A DNA stretch of 64,000 bases from Candidatus Rifleibacteriota bacterium (GTDB lineage Bacteria; Muiribacteriota; Ozemobacteria; Ozemobacterales; Ozemobacteraceae): NCBI GenBank assembly GCA_012517355.1, contig JAAYVD010000117.1, forward strand, positions 1-64,000, written 5' to 3'. The position numbers were made by a program, and so were the translations under genes. The notes beneath the pieces were generated by a model. The model saw nothing but the letters and a program-made list of their open reading frames with translations, was not told where the DNA came from and did not search any database. How positions within the stretch are numbered: position 1 is the stretch's first letter; every line of letters starts with the position of its first letter. This document shows, piece by piece, positions 42,670-52,200 of this stretch.

Positions 42670-45030
42670 TCAGGGGGCGAACTCCGCGGCCTCCAGGGCC
42701 CGGGCCACCCCGAGATGGACGGTGCTCCACAACTGGACCGGGTTGGCCTGCGTCTCGGTGCCGCTCTCCGAACCGTAGGCCACGGCTTCCATCCTGCCCC
42801 CGGCGATCCGCCACGACCACAGCTCGGAATTGGCCAGCCGCCCGATGGCCGCCTCGCCCGCGGCGATGTCGGCCACCACGCCCCGCATGGCCGCCACCAG
42901 ATCTTCGCCCCCCGCCCGCCCGTTCCACCGCGCGATCTGCCTGAGAAGACCACGGGTGATCATCGCCTGCTGCCACCCCCAGACCACCAGGCCGTGGTAG
43001 GAACCCCGACCCAGGTCCCGCCACAGCCGTGGTTCAGCCAGAAAGGGATTGGCGGCGAGGATGCCCACCGGGGTCCTGACCCCCAGCGGAAAGGGGAGCC
43101 GCAGCAGCCGCACGATCTCCCAAAGGTCGCCCTCGTCAGGTTCCCCGAGGAAGAGGATGAACCCGACGTCGCTGTTGACCACCCGCACGGGGCTGCCGTC
43201 TCCCCGCAACGACAGGGCAGGGAAGGCCAGCCCGTCACGCAGGTCCCCCGAAACCGCCCGCCCGTCCAGGAACTCCCCGACCGACCCCGCCTCCAACGGT
43301 TGCGCCCGGAACCAGGCGCGCTCCGCGGCGCTCCAGGGCCCCTGCGCGAGGTAGGCCGTGGCGGCCCGCCGTACCTCGTCGGCGTCGGCGGTCACCTGGA
43401 ACAGGCCCGCCGCTTCCCGCCACCGCCCATCCAGGCCGGCCAACCAGCCCGGATGGCTCAGCAGCCGATGCAGGCAGGGCGTCCCCGTTCTCGACACCAG
43501 CCGCTCCCGCACCTTCGGCGGCACCGGCAGGTCGGCCAGCAGCCGCCCGATGCTCCGCAGCGCGGCGGGGACCAGCACCAGGTTGACGTTCCCGGAATAC
43601 CTCCCCCAGCCCAGACCCGCATCCGAATCCCGCCAGTCGCCGACCGTGGGGTGCGTGATCCCCACCAGCCGCCCGGCTCCCGCCCCCTCCCGGAAGCGGA
43701 TGGCCCGCCGCAGGCACCATTCCATGTTCCGCAAGGCCGCCTCCAGGTTGGAGGTGCCGTCCGGCCCCGGCGTCTCCAAAAACTCCGCGCGCGCCGCGGC
43801 CGGCACCGCCGGGTCGGCGAGGAACCGCTCCAGGGCGATGGGCAACAGGAAATCGTCGTCGATCATCTTGTAGTCGTTGACCGGTGCCGCCTCCCGCCCG
43901 AAGGTCGCCCTGGCCTCTCCGCCTTCTCCACCCGCCCCGAATTCCCCGCCCGCCCCGAGTCCCCCGGTTCCCCCGGCTCCCTCGCCGGGCCCGGCGCCGG
44001 TGCCGCCAAGATGCCGGTGGATGGCCTGGCCCCCGATGTCCTCCTCGTGCGCCACCTGGCCGTCGGCCGACAGCCGGTCGAGGACCGACTGCAGCCCCGC
44101 CGCCGCCACCGCGGGCGACAGGCAGTCCTGCAGCAGCAACAGGGTGAGCAGGGTGTCGCGGCCGAAGTAGGTCAGATACCGCCACGATCCCGCCAGGAAT
44201 TTTTCGCGGTAACACAGGAAGCGCAGGCCCCGGAACGCCTCCCGCAACCGCTCGGCCGCCGGTGAGGATTCGCTCGTCCGCTGCCGAAGCCAGTCCATGA
44301 CCTCGGGCCGGAGGATCTCCCCGGCCTGGAACGGTCGCAGGGGCGGAAACTCCACCCGGGCGGTGCAGGTCAGATCCAGGTCCGGACCCGGCCCCGTGAC
44401 CACCCAGCCCCCGGCGGCCTGCCGGGCGGTGGCCCCCGCGGGCAGGGCGATGGACAGTTCATACCGATGGCGGCCGGCGGGCTCGATTCGCTGGAACCGC
44501 ACCAACCGACCGTCCGGCCCTTCCTCCACTTCGCCGACCGGTTCCATGATCCCCATCGGCGGCAGCCCGACCCGGGCCAGGTATGCGATCCTGGCCTGGA
44601 GCCGGTCGGCCACCGCGGCCGGATTCGGGAGGTCGCGCAGGAACCGGACGCTCTCCAGCAGCACCTGCGTCAGACGCACCTCCCGGCCCCCCACCCGCAC
44701 CCCGAACCGGAGGCCACGCCCCCCGTCGGGGGTCTCCACGGCGCGGGGCGGGGTGCTCCAGGTCAGCCCGGGACCGGCCTCGCCGGGCCGCGTCCCCATG
44801 CCGGCAAAGGTCACCGCCATCCCTGAGTTCCCCGCCGGAAAGGCCATCACCAGGCGGGCCGGCGACCCCCCTTCCAGGACCAGGTGCGCCTGCACCTCCC
44901 CGTCCTGGAAGAACCGGTGGCGGTCCCGCCCCTCCGCGAGATCGAAGGCCAGAGGCTCGGCTCCCAGCCGCATGGCGGCCGGAGGCAGGGCAGACAACAC
45001 CAGGAACAGGCACAACCACAGGTGGCGCAT
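42670..45030 (-). CDS. Secreted (alpha/alpha)6 glycosidase-like protein, debranching-enzyme type
   Basis: This protein has 786 aa with a signal peptide of about 24 residues. An N-terminal beta domain (to about 255) is followed by a helical toroid: WRYLTYFGRDTLLTLLLL (about 285), like the F-GRD-S-L motif of amylo-alpha-1,6-glucosidase-type enzymes, then GQVAHEEDIG, and SYHGLVVWGWQQAMITRGLL and NPVQLWSTVHLGVARAL near the end. These fit a six-hairpin glycosidase. A Gly/Ala/Glu-rich insert (about residues 345-375) breaks the toroid and looks like slippage. The substrate is unknown; an extracytoplasmic alpha-glucan is a reasonable guess. The acid/base pair is not certain from sequence alone. Confidence 0.72.
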   Translation of the reverse strand: MRHLWLCLFLVLSALPPAAMRLGAEPLAFDLAEGRDRHRFFQDGEVQAHLVLEGGSPARLVMAFPAGNSGMAVTFAGMGTRPGEAGPGLTWSTPPRAVETPDGGRGLRFGVRVGGREVRLTQVLLESVRFLRDLPNPAAVADRLQARIAYLARVGLPPMGIMEPVGEVEEGPDGRLVRFQRIEPAGRHRYELSIALPAGATARQAAGGWVVTGPGPDLDLTCTARVEFPPLRPFQAGEILRPEVMDWLRQRTSESSPAAERLREAFRGLRFLCYREKFLAGSWRYLTYFGRDTLLTLLLLQDCLSPAVAAAGLQSVLDRLSADGQVAHEEDIGGQAIHRHLGGTGAGPGEGAGGTGGLGAGGEFGAGGEGGEARATFGREAAPVNDYKMIDDDFLLPIALERFLADPAVPAAARAEFLETPGPDGTSNLEAALRNMEWCLRRAIRFREGAGAGRLVGITHPTVGDWRDSDAGLGWGRYSGNVNLVLVPAALRSIGRLLADLPVPPKVRERLVSRTGTPCLHRLLSHPGWLAGLDGRWREAAGLFQVTADADEVRRAATAYLAQGPWSAAERAWFRAQPLEAGSVGEFLDGRAVSGDLRDGLAFPALSLRGDGSPVRVVNSDVGFILFLGEPDEGDLWEIVRLLRLPFPLGVRTPVGILAANPFLAEPRLWRDLGRGSYHGLVVWGWQQAMITRGLLRQIARWNGRAGGEDLVAAMRGVVADIAAGEAAIGRLANSELWSWRIAGGRMEAVAYGSESGTETQANPVQLWSTVHLGVARALEAAEFAP

Positions 45031-45143
45031 GATTCCTCCCCGAAGCAGGAAATCCCCGCGCGACGCGGGTCTCCTACCACCCTACGGCCTTGGCTGACGG
45101 ATGGCAAGCCGCCACCGGCCCGGCCACCGGCCCTCTCCCCGCG

Positions 45144-45228
45144 CCGACCGACACGGTCGGAACGCGGCTCCCCTCCCGCCACGGCGAGCGGCGCGGCGAA
45201 CCGCGCTCCCCCCCATGGCCAGGGGGCC
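45144..45228 (+). repeat. Structured repeat copy
   Basis: CCGACCGACACGGTCGG (5' hairpin) is followed by CGCCACGGCGAGCGGCG, then GCGCGG-CGAA-CCGCGC (perfect stem with changed bases on both arms), and the closing AGGGGGC. It lies in the 272-bp gap between the glycosidase start and the RlmD-like stop. Confidence 0.75.
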
Positions 45229-45302
45229 GACCGCCTCCGCAGATGCCGCGAAGCCCCGCCCGGGATTCCCCGGCGCGGGGCTTCGGTGGACCGTTCCTGG
45301 CT

Positions 45303-46580
45303 CTAGCGCACGAACGTGCCCAGGATCTCCAGGTGGTAGGTGCCGGGGAACAGGTCGAATGCATGCACCTGCTCCAGCCGGTAGCCCATCCGGGTGATGG
45401 CTTGCGCGTCGCGCCGGAAGGTCATCGGGTTGCAGCTCAGGTAGGTGATCTTCTTCGGCTTGATGCCCGACATGCCGCGCAGCACCCGCTGCGACAGGCC
45501 GGTGCGCGGCGGGTTCACGTGCAGGGCGGCGATGACGCCCTTGGTGAACGGGGTGCCGAAGATGGCTTCCGCCTTGCGGCAGACGAACCGGGTGCGGTTC
45601 GACCCCTTGATCTTCTGGTTGCGCAGCGCGTCCTGGTAGGAGTCGTCGTTGCACTCCACCCCCACCGTCTCCTCGAACCGGTTCTCCAGCAGCAGGGTCT
45701 GGATGCCCACCCCGCAGTAGAGGTCGAGCAGCTTGCCCTTCTGCGGAACCGCCTCGTGGACGGTCAGCAGCGTGTAGAGGATCGCCTCCGACCCCTCGAG
45801 GTTGTTCTGGAAGAAGGCGCGCGGCGACACCGTCCACTGCCGCTTCATGAACGTGAACGGTTCCTGTTCCCGCATCAGGGTCAGGTACGAGGTGTTCTGC
45901 GCCACGATCTCCAGCCGGCCCAGGGAGGCGTTGTCGTTGAAGAAGTTCCGGAAGGCCTCCAGGGCCGCCTCGTCGGGGGCCTCGCGCAGGGTGATCAGGG
46001 CCTGCTGCTGCGGGGGGAGGGTGCGAACCATGATCTCGAGCGTGTTCTTGGCGATCTTCCGCTCGGGGTCGGCTTCGAGGAAGGCCCGGAACGCCTCGTA
46101 CATCGCCATGTTGGGGGCGCATTGCACGATGCAACCCTTCAGGCTCACCACGTCGTGCGTCCGGTACTTGTAGTTGCCCAGCACCACCGTGCCGTCCTCG
46201 CGGCACTGCACTTTCAGCTCCATCTTGTTGCGGTAGCGGGTGTCGGCCAGCCCCTCGATCGGGTAGACCTTGCGCGGCGCGAACGGCTTGACCAGGAAGT
46301 TCAGGTAGGCTTCCTTCTCCTGCCGCTGCACCTCGGGGAACAGGTGCAGCCAGTGGCACCCCCCGCATTCGGGGAAGTTGGGGCAGGGCGACAGCTGCCG
46401 GTGCGGCGACGGCTCGACGATCCGCGTCAGCGAGGCCCGCGCGTAGTCGGTTTTCTGCTCGAGGATGTCGACCTCGGCCTTGTCGCGGGGAGCGCCGTAG
46501 GGAACGAAGACCACCTTCCCGTTCAGGTGGCCGAGAGCGTCGATGCCGTAGGTCATTTTCTCGATGGTGATGGTTTCCAT
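45303..46580 (-). CDS. rlmD: RlmD/RumA-type 23S rRNA uracil-C5 methyltransferase
   Basis: This protein has 425 aa from the ATG at 46580. Longer frames pass through a structured repeat and are rejected. A TRAM domain (1-60) binds RNA. A [4Fe-4S] motif, CPNFPECGGCHW, is at about 66-77. The SAM-dependent domain has LLDLYCGVGIQTLLL (about 290) and HVNPPRTGL, and the catalytic cysteine is in YLSCNPMTFRRDA (about 382). The family adds a methyl group to uracil C5 in 23S rRNA (U1939 or U747) or in tRNA; which target applies is not decided by these motifs. Confidence 0.88.
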   Translation of the reverse strand: METITIEKMTYGIDALGHLNGKVVFVPYGAPRDKAEVDILEQKTDYARASLTRIVEPSPHRQLSPCPNFPECGGCHWLHLFPEVQRQEKEAYLNFLVKPFAPRKVYPIEGLADTRYRNKMELKVQCREDGTVVLGNYKYRTHDVVSLKGCIVQCAPNMAMYEAFRAFLEADPERKIAKNTLEIMVRTLPPQQQALITLREAPDEAALEAFRNFFNDNASLGRLEIVAQNTSYLTLMREQEPFTFMKRQWTVSPRAFFQNNLEGSEAILYTLLTVHEAVPQKGKLLDLYCGVGIQTLLLENRFEETVGVECNDDSYQDALRNQKIKGSNRTRFVCRKAEAIFGTPFTKGVIAALHVNPPRTGLSQRVLRGMSGIKPKKITYLSCNPMTFRRDAQAITRMGYRLEQVHAFDLFPGTYHLEILGTFVR

Positions 46581-47029
46581 GCTTTTGGTTCCGTCCTCAG
46601 TGGGAATGACGCCACGCAGCCTTCCCCTGTCCCGCAGGCCAGGTGGCTCCGGCGCGGGTCCGGAGGGCCCCTTTGCGGTGCGCGAAACGGGTGTTTCGCG
46701 CCGCCATCCGTGGCGGCAAAAGGGCACTTCCGACATCGTGTCGGTCAGGATGGGCGGCAACGGCGGCTGTCGTCAAGCGTTTCGTCTGGTGGGAATTGCG
46801 CGGACGGCTGGTGGACCCCCGCGCCCGCCCATTATCGCCCGCCCCCCCGGGGATGTCAATACTGGCCCCCGCCCCCCCAGGGCATCCCGGTTCCGATACG
46901 TCCCGGATGGACGTCCCCACGCGCGCCCCCGGCCGGAAACCCCTTGCCGGCCGGATCTTGCCATGGTCCCCCCTTCCTTTCCCGCGCGGCCGTGGCCCTC
47001 CTCCTGCCCCGGTGACGGGGGAATTCCGC
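46581..47029. other. Intergenic region with structured repeat, about 450 bp
   Basis: It lies between divergent rlmD and rpsO. It holds the repeat at 46667-46746 in minus orientation. The remainder (46750-47029) is GC-rich with no supported gene. Confidence 0.5.
46667..46746 (-). repeat. Structured repeat copy, minus orientation
   Basis: On the minus strand it reads GACCGACACGATGTCGG, then GCCCTTTTGC, CCGCCACGGATGGCGG, CGCGAAAC-ACCC-GTTTCGCG, GCAAAGGGGC. The outer stem keeps pairing through a T-G wobble. It is very close to the copies at 60095 and 60176. Confidence 0.85.
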
Positions 47030-47058
47030 TTTCCATCGGGATCCGATTGTGGTATAGT
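47030..47058 (+). promoter_or_regulatory. Promoter of rpsO-pnp
   Basis: TTTCCA (47030-47035) lies 17 bp, ending TGG, before TATAGT (47053-47058). The -10 matches at 5/6 and is extended by TGG. Confidence 0.7.
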
Positions 47059-47064
47059 GACCGG

Positions 47065-47132
47065 CAGTAGACCTAGGGTCGTACCCAGGCGGTCGATTCT
47101 TGGGTCTTCGATATCAGACAAGGAGTTCAGTC
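47065..47132 (+). promoter_or_regulatory. Structured rpsO leader, candidate S15 autoregulatory site
   Basis: The leader can form CCT/AGG over GGGT-CGT-ACCC (47072-47090) inside a GACC/GGTC pairing, just before the ribosome site (AAGGAG, 47119-47124). S15 represses its own mRNA through leader structures in several bacteria, but these differ by lineage, so this is inference from position and fold. Confidence 0.4.
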
Positions 47133-47402
47133 ATGTCCATCGACAAAGAGTCCAAGACCAAGGTCATCTCCGATTACAAGCGGTCCGACAAGGACACCGG
47201 GTCCCCCGAAGTGCAGGTCGCGATCCTGACCACCCGCATCAACAACCTCGCCTCCCACTTCGAGAACAATCCCAAGGACCACCACTCCCGCCGCGGCCTG
47301 CTGAAGATGATCGGCGCCCGCAAGCGGCACCTCACCTACCTCAAGAACAAGGACTTCGACCGGTACCAGGCTCTCATCAAGAAGCTCGGAATCCGCCGGT
47401 AA
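47133..47402 (+). CDS. rpsO: 30S ribosomal protein S15
   Basis: This protein has 89 aa, the normal length. The ATG at 47133 follows AAGGAG; an upstream TTG frame is rejected. The S15 pattern is complete: [23 protein letters not shown] and [26 protein letters not shown]. It binds the central domain of 16S rRNA. Followed by pnp after 15 bp, the classic rpsO-pnp pair. Confidence 0.97.
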   Translation: MSIDKESKTKVISDYKRSDKDTGSPEVQVAILTTRINNLASHFENNPKDHHSRRGLLKMIGARKRHLTYLKNKDFDRYQALIKKLGIRR

Positions 47403-47417
47403 GGATCAGGAAAGAGA

Positions 47418-49853
<2,436 letters not shown>

Positions 49854-49870
49854 TCCCTGACCGGCTCTCC

Positions 49871-49910
49871 GAGCCGCGCGGCCAGCAATGAGCCGCGCGG
49901 CTCTTCCTTT
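49871..49910 (+). terminator. Rho-independent-type terminator after pnp
   Basis: GAGCCGCGCGG (49871-49881) pairs perfectly with CCGCGCGGCTC (49893-49903), followed by TTCCTTT. Confidence 0.8.
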
Positions 49911-50167
49911 CGGAAGGAAATCAGAGCCTTCAGCATTTCGACAGAAAACCTCGATGACGGCAGGGAATGGGAGAATGTGGGGGAAGGGAGCCGCCAGCAC
50001 GATCGGCACTATCAGAATCGATGGGTGGATGGTGAAAGGGCCATCGATGCGTCAGTCGAGATGCTGGAGTGTCAGGAAAAGCGACGCCTTCGTTCCTTGC
50101 TTTTCCAGCCGGAACTTGGGTCTTCGTCCTCTCGATGCTCTGCGCCTCTGTGGGGAACCTTCGTTCC
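49911..50167. other. Convergent intergenic region
   Basis: No gene is seen. The stretch from about 49911 to 50167 is noticeably less GC-rich than neighbouring genes. A GGAAAAGC...GCTTTTCC inverted repeat (50075-50107) could end the leftward pilus operon or be a decayed element. Confidence 0.4.
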
Positions 50168-50956
50168 CTAGTTGAGCGCGCGGGCCACCTCGGCGTCGAG
50201 CTCCGCCCGCAGCAGCATCGCCGCCTTTTGCGGCGTGTCGGGGGCGCCGCCGATGGTGGTCCGGATGCGCAGCAACTGCCGCGTCGCCTCCTCGGCGGAG
50301 ATCCAGGCCCCGATCGAATCGGCGTTCATGGCCGGATAGGCCTTCTGGGCCGCCGCCCGCACCCGGCGCATGCACTGGACGAACTTCACCTTGTTGGTGA
50401 TGTACCCGTCGCGGTCCTTGAGCATGAAATAACTCTCGGCCAGCGTGTCGTACAGCTGCGACCGGTGATGCAGGTCGTTCTCGGGAAGGTTGTTCAGCAC
50501 CTCGTGGATGGTGGAGATCACCGCGTCATACCGGCCCGCCGCGAAATAGGCCTTGGCCTCGCTGACTTCCGGAATGTCGACGGCGGCCAGGGTCCGCATC
50601 TCCTCGAACTCGGGAACCCGGCGGGGCTTGATCGGCACCAGATCGGCGGGCATCCGGCTCATCCGGTCGGCCATGTGGCTGGTATAGGCGCCCATCGCCG
50701 CCTCGACTCGCCCCTCGTTGAGGGTCCGCTTGGCCTCCGACACCCGGCTGCTGAACACCGGCGAGTATCCCGGCGACGAGTCGGCGGTGCCGGCCCGCGG
50801 CTTCTTGTAGGTGGCGTAATCGACGTAGATCCGGTCGTGGGCGAACCGCTTGATGTCCGACCGGAAGATCGTGTTCAGGAAATTGTAGACCAGGAACAGC
50901 AGCACGAGGATGAAGATCACCGTCGGCCAGCGTCGTTCTTCGGTGTTGAGGATCAT
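50168..50956 (-). CDS. Single-helix membrane protein at the end of pilus operon B
   Basis: This protein has 262 aa. One transmembrane helix (about 10-31) is near the N-terminus. The rest is helical with TPR-like helix pairs (EAKAYFAAGRYDAVISTIHEVLNNL; YDTLAESYFMLKDRDGYI). It starts 1 bp after the stop of the W-like prepilin gene (TGA-G-ATG) and is therefore coupled to it. It may be an assembly or platform partner of the pseudopilins; operon A has instead a large HEAT protein at its head. Confidence 0.7.
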   Translation of the reverse strand: MILNTEERRWPTVIFILVLLFLVYNFLNTIFRSDIKRFAHDRIYVDYATYKKPRAGTADSSPGYSPVFSSRVSEAKRTLNEGRVEAAMGAYTSHMADRMSRMPADLVPIKPRRVPEFEEMRTLAAVDIPEVSEAKAYFAAGRYDAVISTIHEVLNNLPENDLHHRSQLYDTLAESYFMLKDRDGYITNKVKFVQCMRRVRAAAQKAYPAMNADSIGAWISAEEATRQLLRIRTTIGGAPDTPQKAAMLLRAELDAEVARALN

Positions 50957-50957
50957 C

Positions 50958-51749
50958 TCAGAAGGTCTTGTACTCGTCGGTGGTGCAGAAGTAGCCGGGG
51001 TAGGCCGCCTCCGCCAGGCGCACCCGGCTGTAGAACTTGCCCACCAGATCGAGCTCCTCGTCGCGCCGGTTGCCGACCTCGTCGATCTTGTTGTGGATGC
51101 GCAGGGTGATGAAGGTGGTCAGGGTGGCCTTCTTGGGGTCGGTGGCCGTCACCGGCACCACCTGCACCTTGGGCGGCTCGGTCGGGTTGGTCGTGGTCCG
51201 CTTGAAGACCTGCTGGTACGGCTTGAAATCGAAGTCGGCCACGTCCCGCAGCACCACCTTCTCGAACTTCTCGTTCTCGGTGCCCGAATACTGGGCGGCC
51301 GGCCCCTCCGTGAACACCATCGGGTTGCGGATGAACTTCAGGTAGCCAGGCACCTGCGAGCGTTTCACGGTACCGTCGGTGGACCAGGCATACTCGATCT
51401 TCAGCACGTTGATCGCATACTCGTCGGCCGGCTTGATGGCGCCGTTCAGCGTGTTGAAGAAGATCTCGTCGCTCGGCGTGCGGGTGATCTGGAAACTGTA
51501 GAACCCGAACTTCTTCTCGGCGGGGTTGACGGTGTAGAACCGGTAGGCCGCCGCGACGTCCCGCGCCAGGTGGTCGAGGAAGATGCGGGAATCGGATTGG
51601 ATCTGGCTCTGCGACAGCGTGTGCCGCGTCGTCTCCCGGCCGCCCAGCCAGATCTTCCAGGCGTAGCCCATCAGGAAGGAGATGATCAGGACGGTGATGA
51701 TCATCTCCGTCAGGGTGAAGGTCCGCCGCCAGAAGCTACTTGGGACCAT
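50958..51749 (-). CDS. PilW-like prepilin (operon B)
   Basis: This protein has 263 aa. The N-terminus RRTFTLTEMIITVLIISFLM is a prepilin-like helix with E at the +5 position relative to F; the residue before the cut is T rather than the usual G, which may weaken or alter processing. The beta-rich C-terminal domain is typical of minor pilins. It overlaps the V-like gene by 14 bp. It is the counterpart of the gene at 11406. Confidence 0.75.
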   Translation of the reverse strand: MVPSSFWRRTFTLTEMIITVLIISFLMGYAWKIWLGGRETTRHTLSQSQIQSDSRIFLDHLARDVAAAYRFYTVNPAEKKFGFYSFQITRTPSDEIFFNTLNGAIKPADEYAINVLKIEYAWSTDGTVKRSQVPGYLKFIRNPMVFTEGPAAQYSGTENEKFEKVVLRDVADFDFKPYQQVFKRTTTNPTEPPKVQVVPVTATDPKKATLTTFITLRIHNKIDEVGNRRDEELDLVGKFYSRVRLAEAAYPGYFCTTDEYKTF

Positions 51750-52200
51750 ATTTCACCACCACCGTGCCGAAGCCCAGGCTGAACTCCCGGTCGGGTTCCC
51801 GCCACTTGATCTCCAGTTCGATGCGGTACTTCTTCGGGTTCTTGTCGTCGTCGGCATCGGCCGAGACCTTCGTCTGGAACCGCTTGTAGTAATCCGGAAA
51901 CTCCATCGAGTCGGGGTCGCTCTCCACCAGCCGGCCCGACACTTCCTTGAAATCGTGGAACAACCCGGTCGGTTCCCGGTTCTCCTGGATGATGCCGTCG
52001 AAACCCAGCGCCCGGATCTCGTCGATGATCGTCCGGCCCAGGCTTTGCGCCACCATCAGGTTCTTGGCCTGCGCGGTGGTCTTCTGGCTGCTCTGGAACA
52101 GCACGATCAACGGCAGCAGCCCGAACGAGAACACCACCAGGGTCATCAGCAGTTCCGGGGTCGTGAACCCGCGCTGGCGCCGCCGTCGGGCGAGGATCAT
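51736..52200 (-). CDS. PilV-like prepilin (operon B)
   Basis: This protein has 154 aa from the ATG at 52200, which overlaps the upstream stop by 4 bp. The leader MILARRRRQRG ends in G, then FTTPELLMTLVVFSFGLLPL, a type III prepilin helix with E at +5. It has a soluble beta-rich domain. Counterpart of the gene at 10868. Confidence 0.82.
   Translation of the reverse strand: MILARRRRQRGFTTPELLMTLVVFSFGLLPLIVLFQSSQKTTAQAKNLMVAQSLGRTIIDEIRALGFDGIIQENREPTGLFHDFKEVSGRLVESDPDSMEFPDYYKRFQTKVSADADDDKNPKKYRIELEIKWREPDREFSLGFGTVVVKYGPK

Noticed and set aside
45144-45228. Terminator for the glycosidase or rlmD genes
   Set aside because: It lies upstream of the glycosidase start and downstream of the rlmD stop, so it could end rlmD, but there is no T-run and it matches the dispersed repeat; listed as repeat only.
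46581-46760. N-terminal extension of the RlmD-like protein
   Set aside because: The extension crosses a structured repeat copy and is not similar to the family; the TRAM domain begins right after the ATG at 46580.
47100-47132. TTG start giving rpsO 11 extra residues
   Set aside because: The ATG at 47133 has an AAGGAG at the right distance and gives the normal S15 length; the extra part lies in the structured leader.
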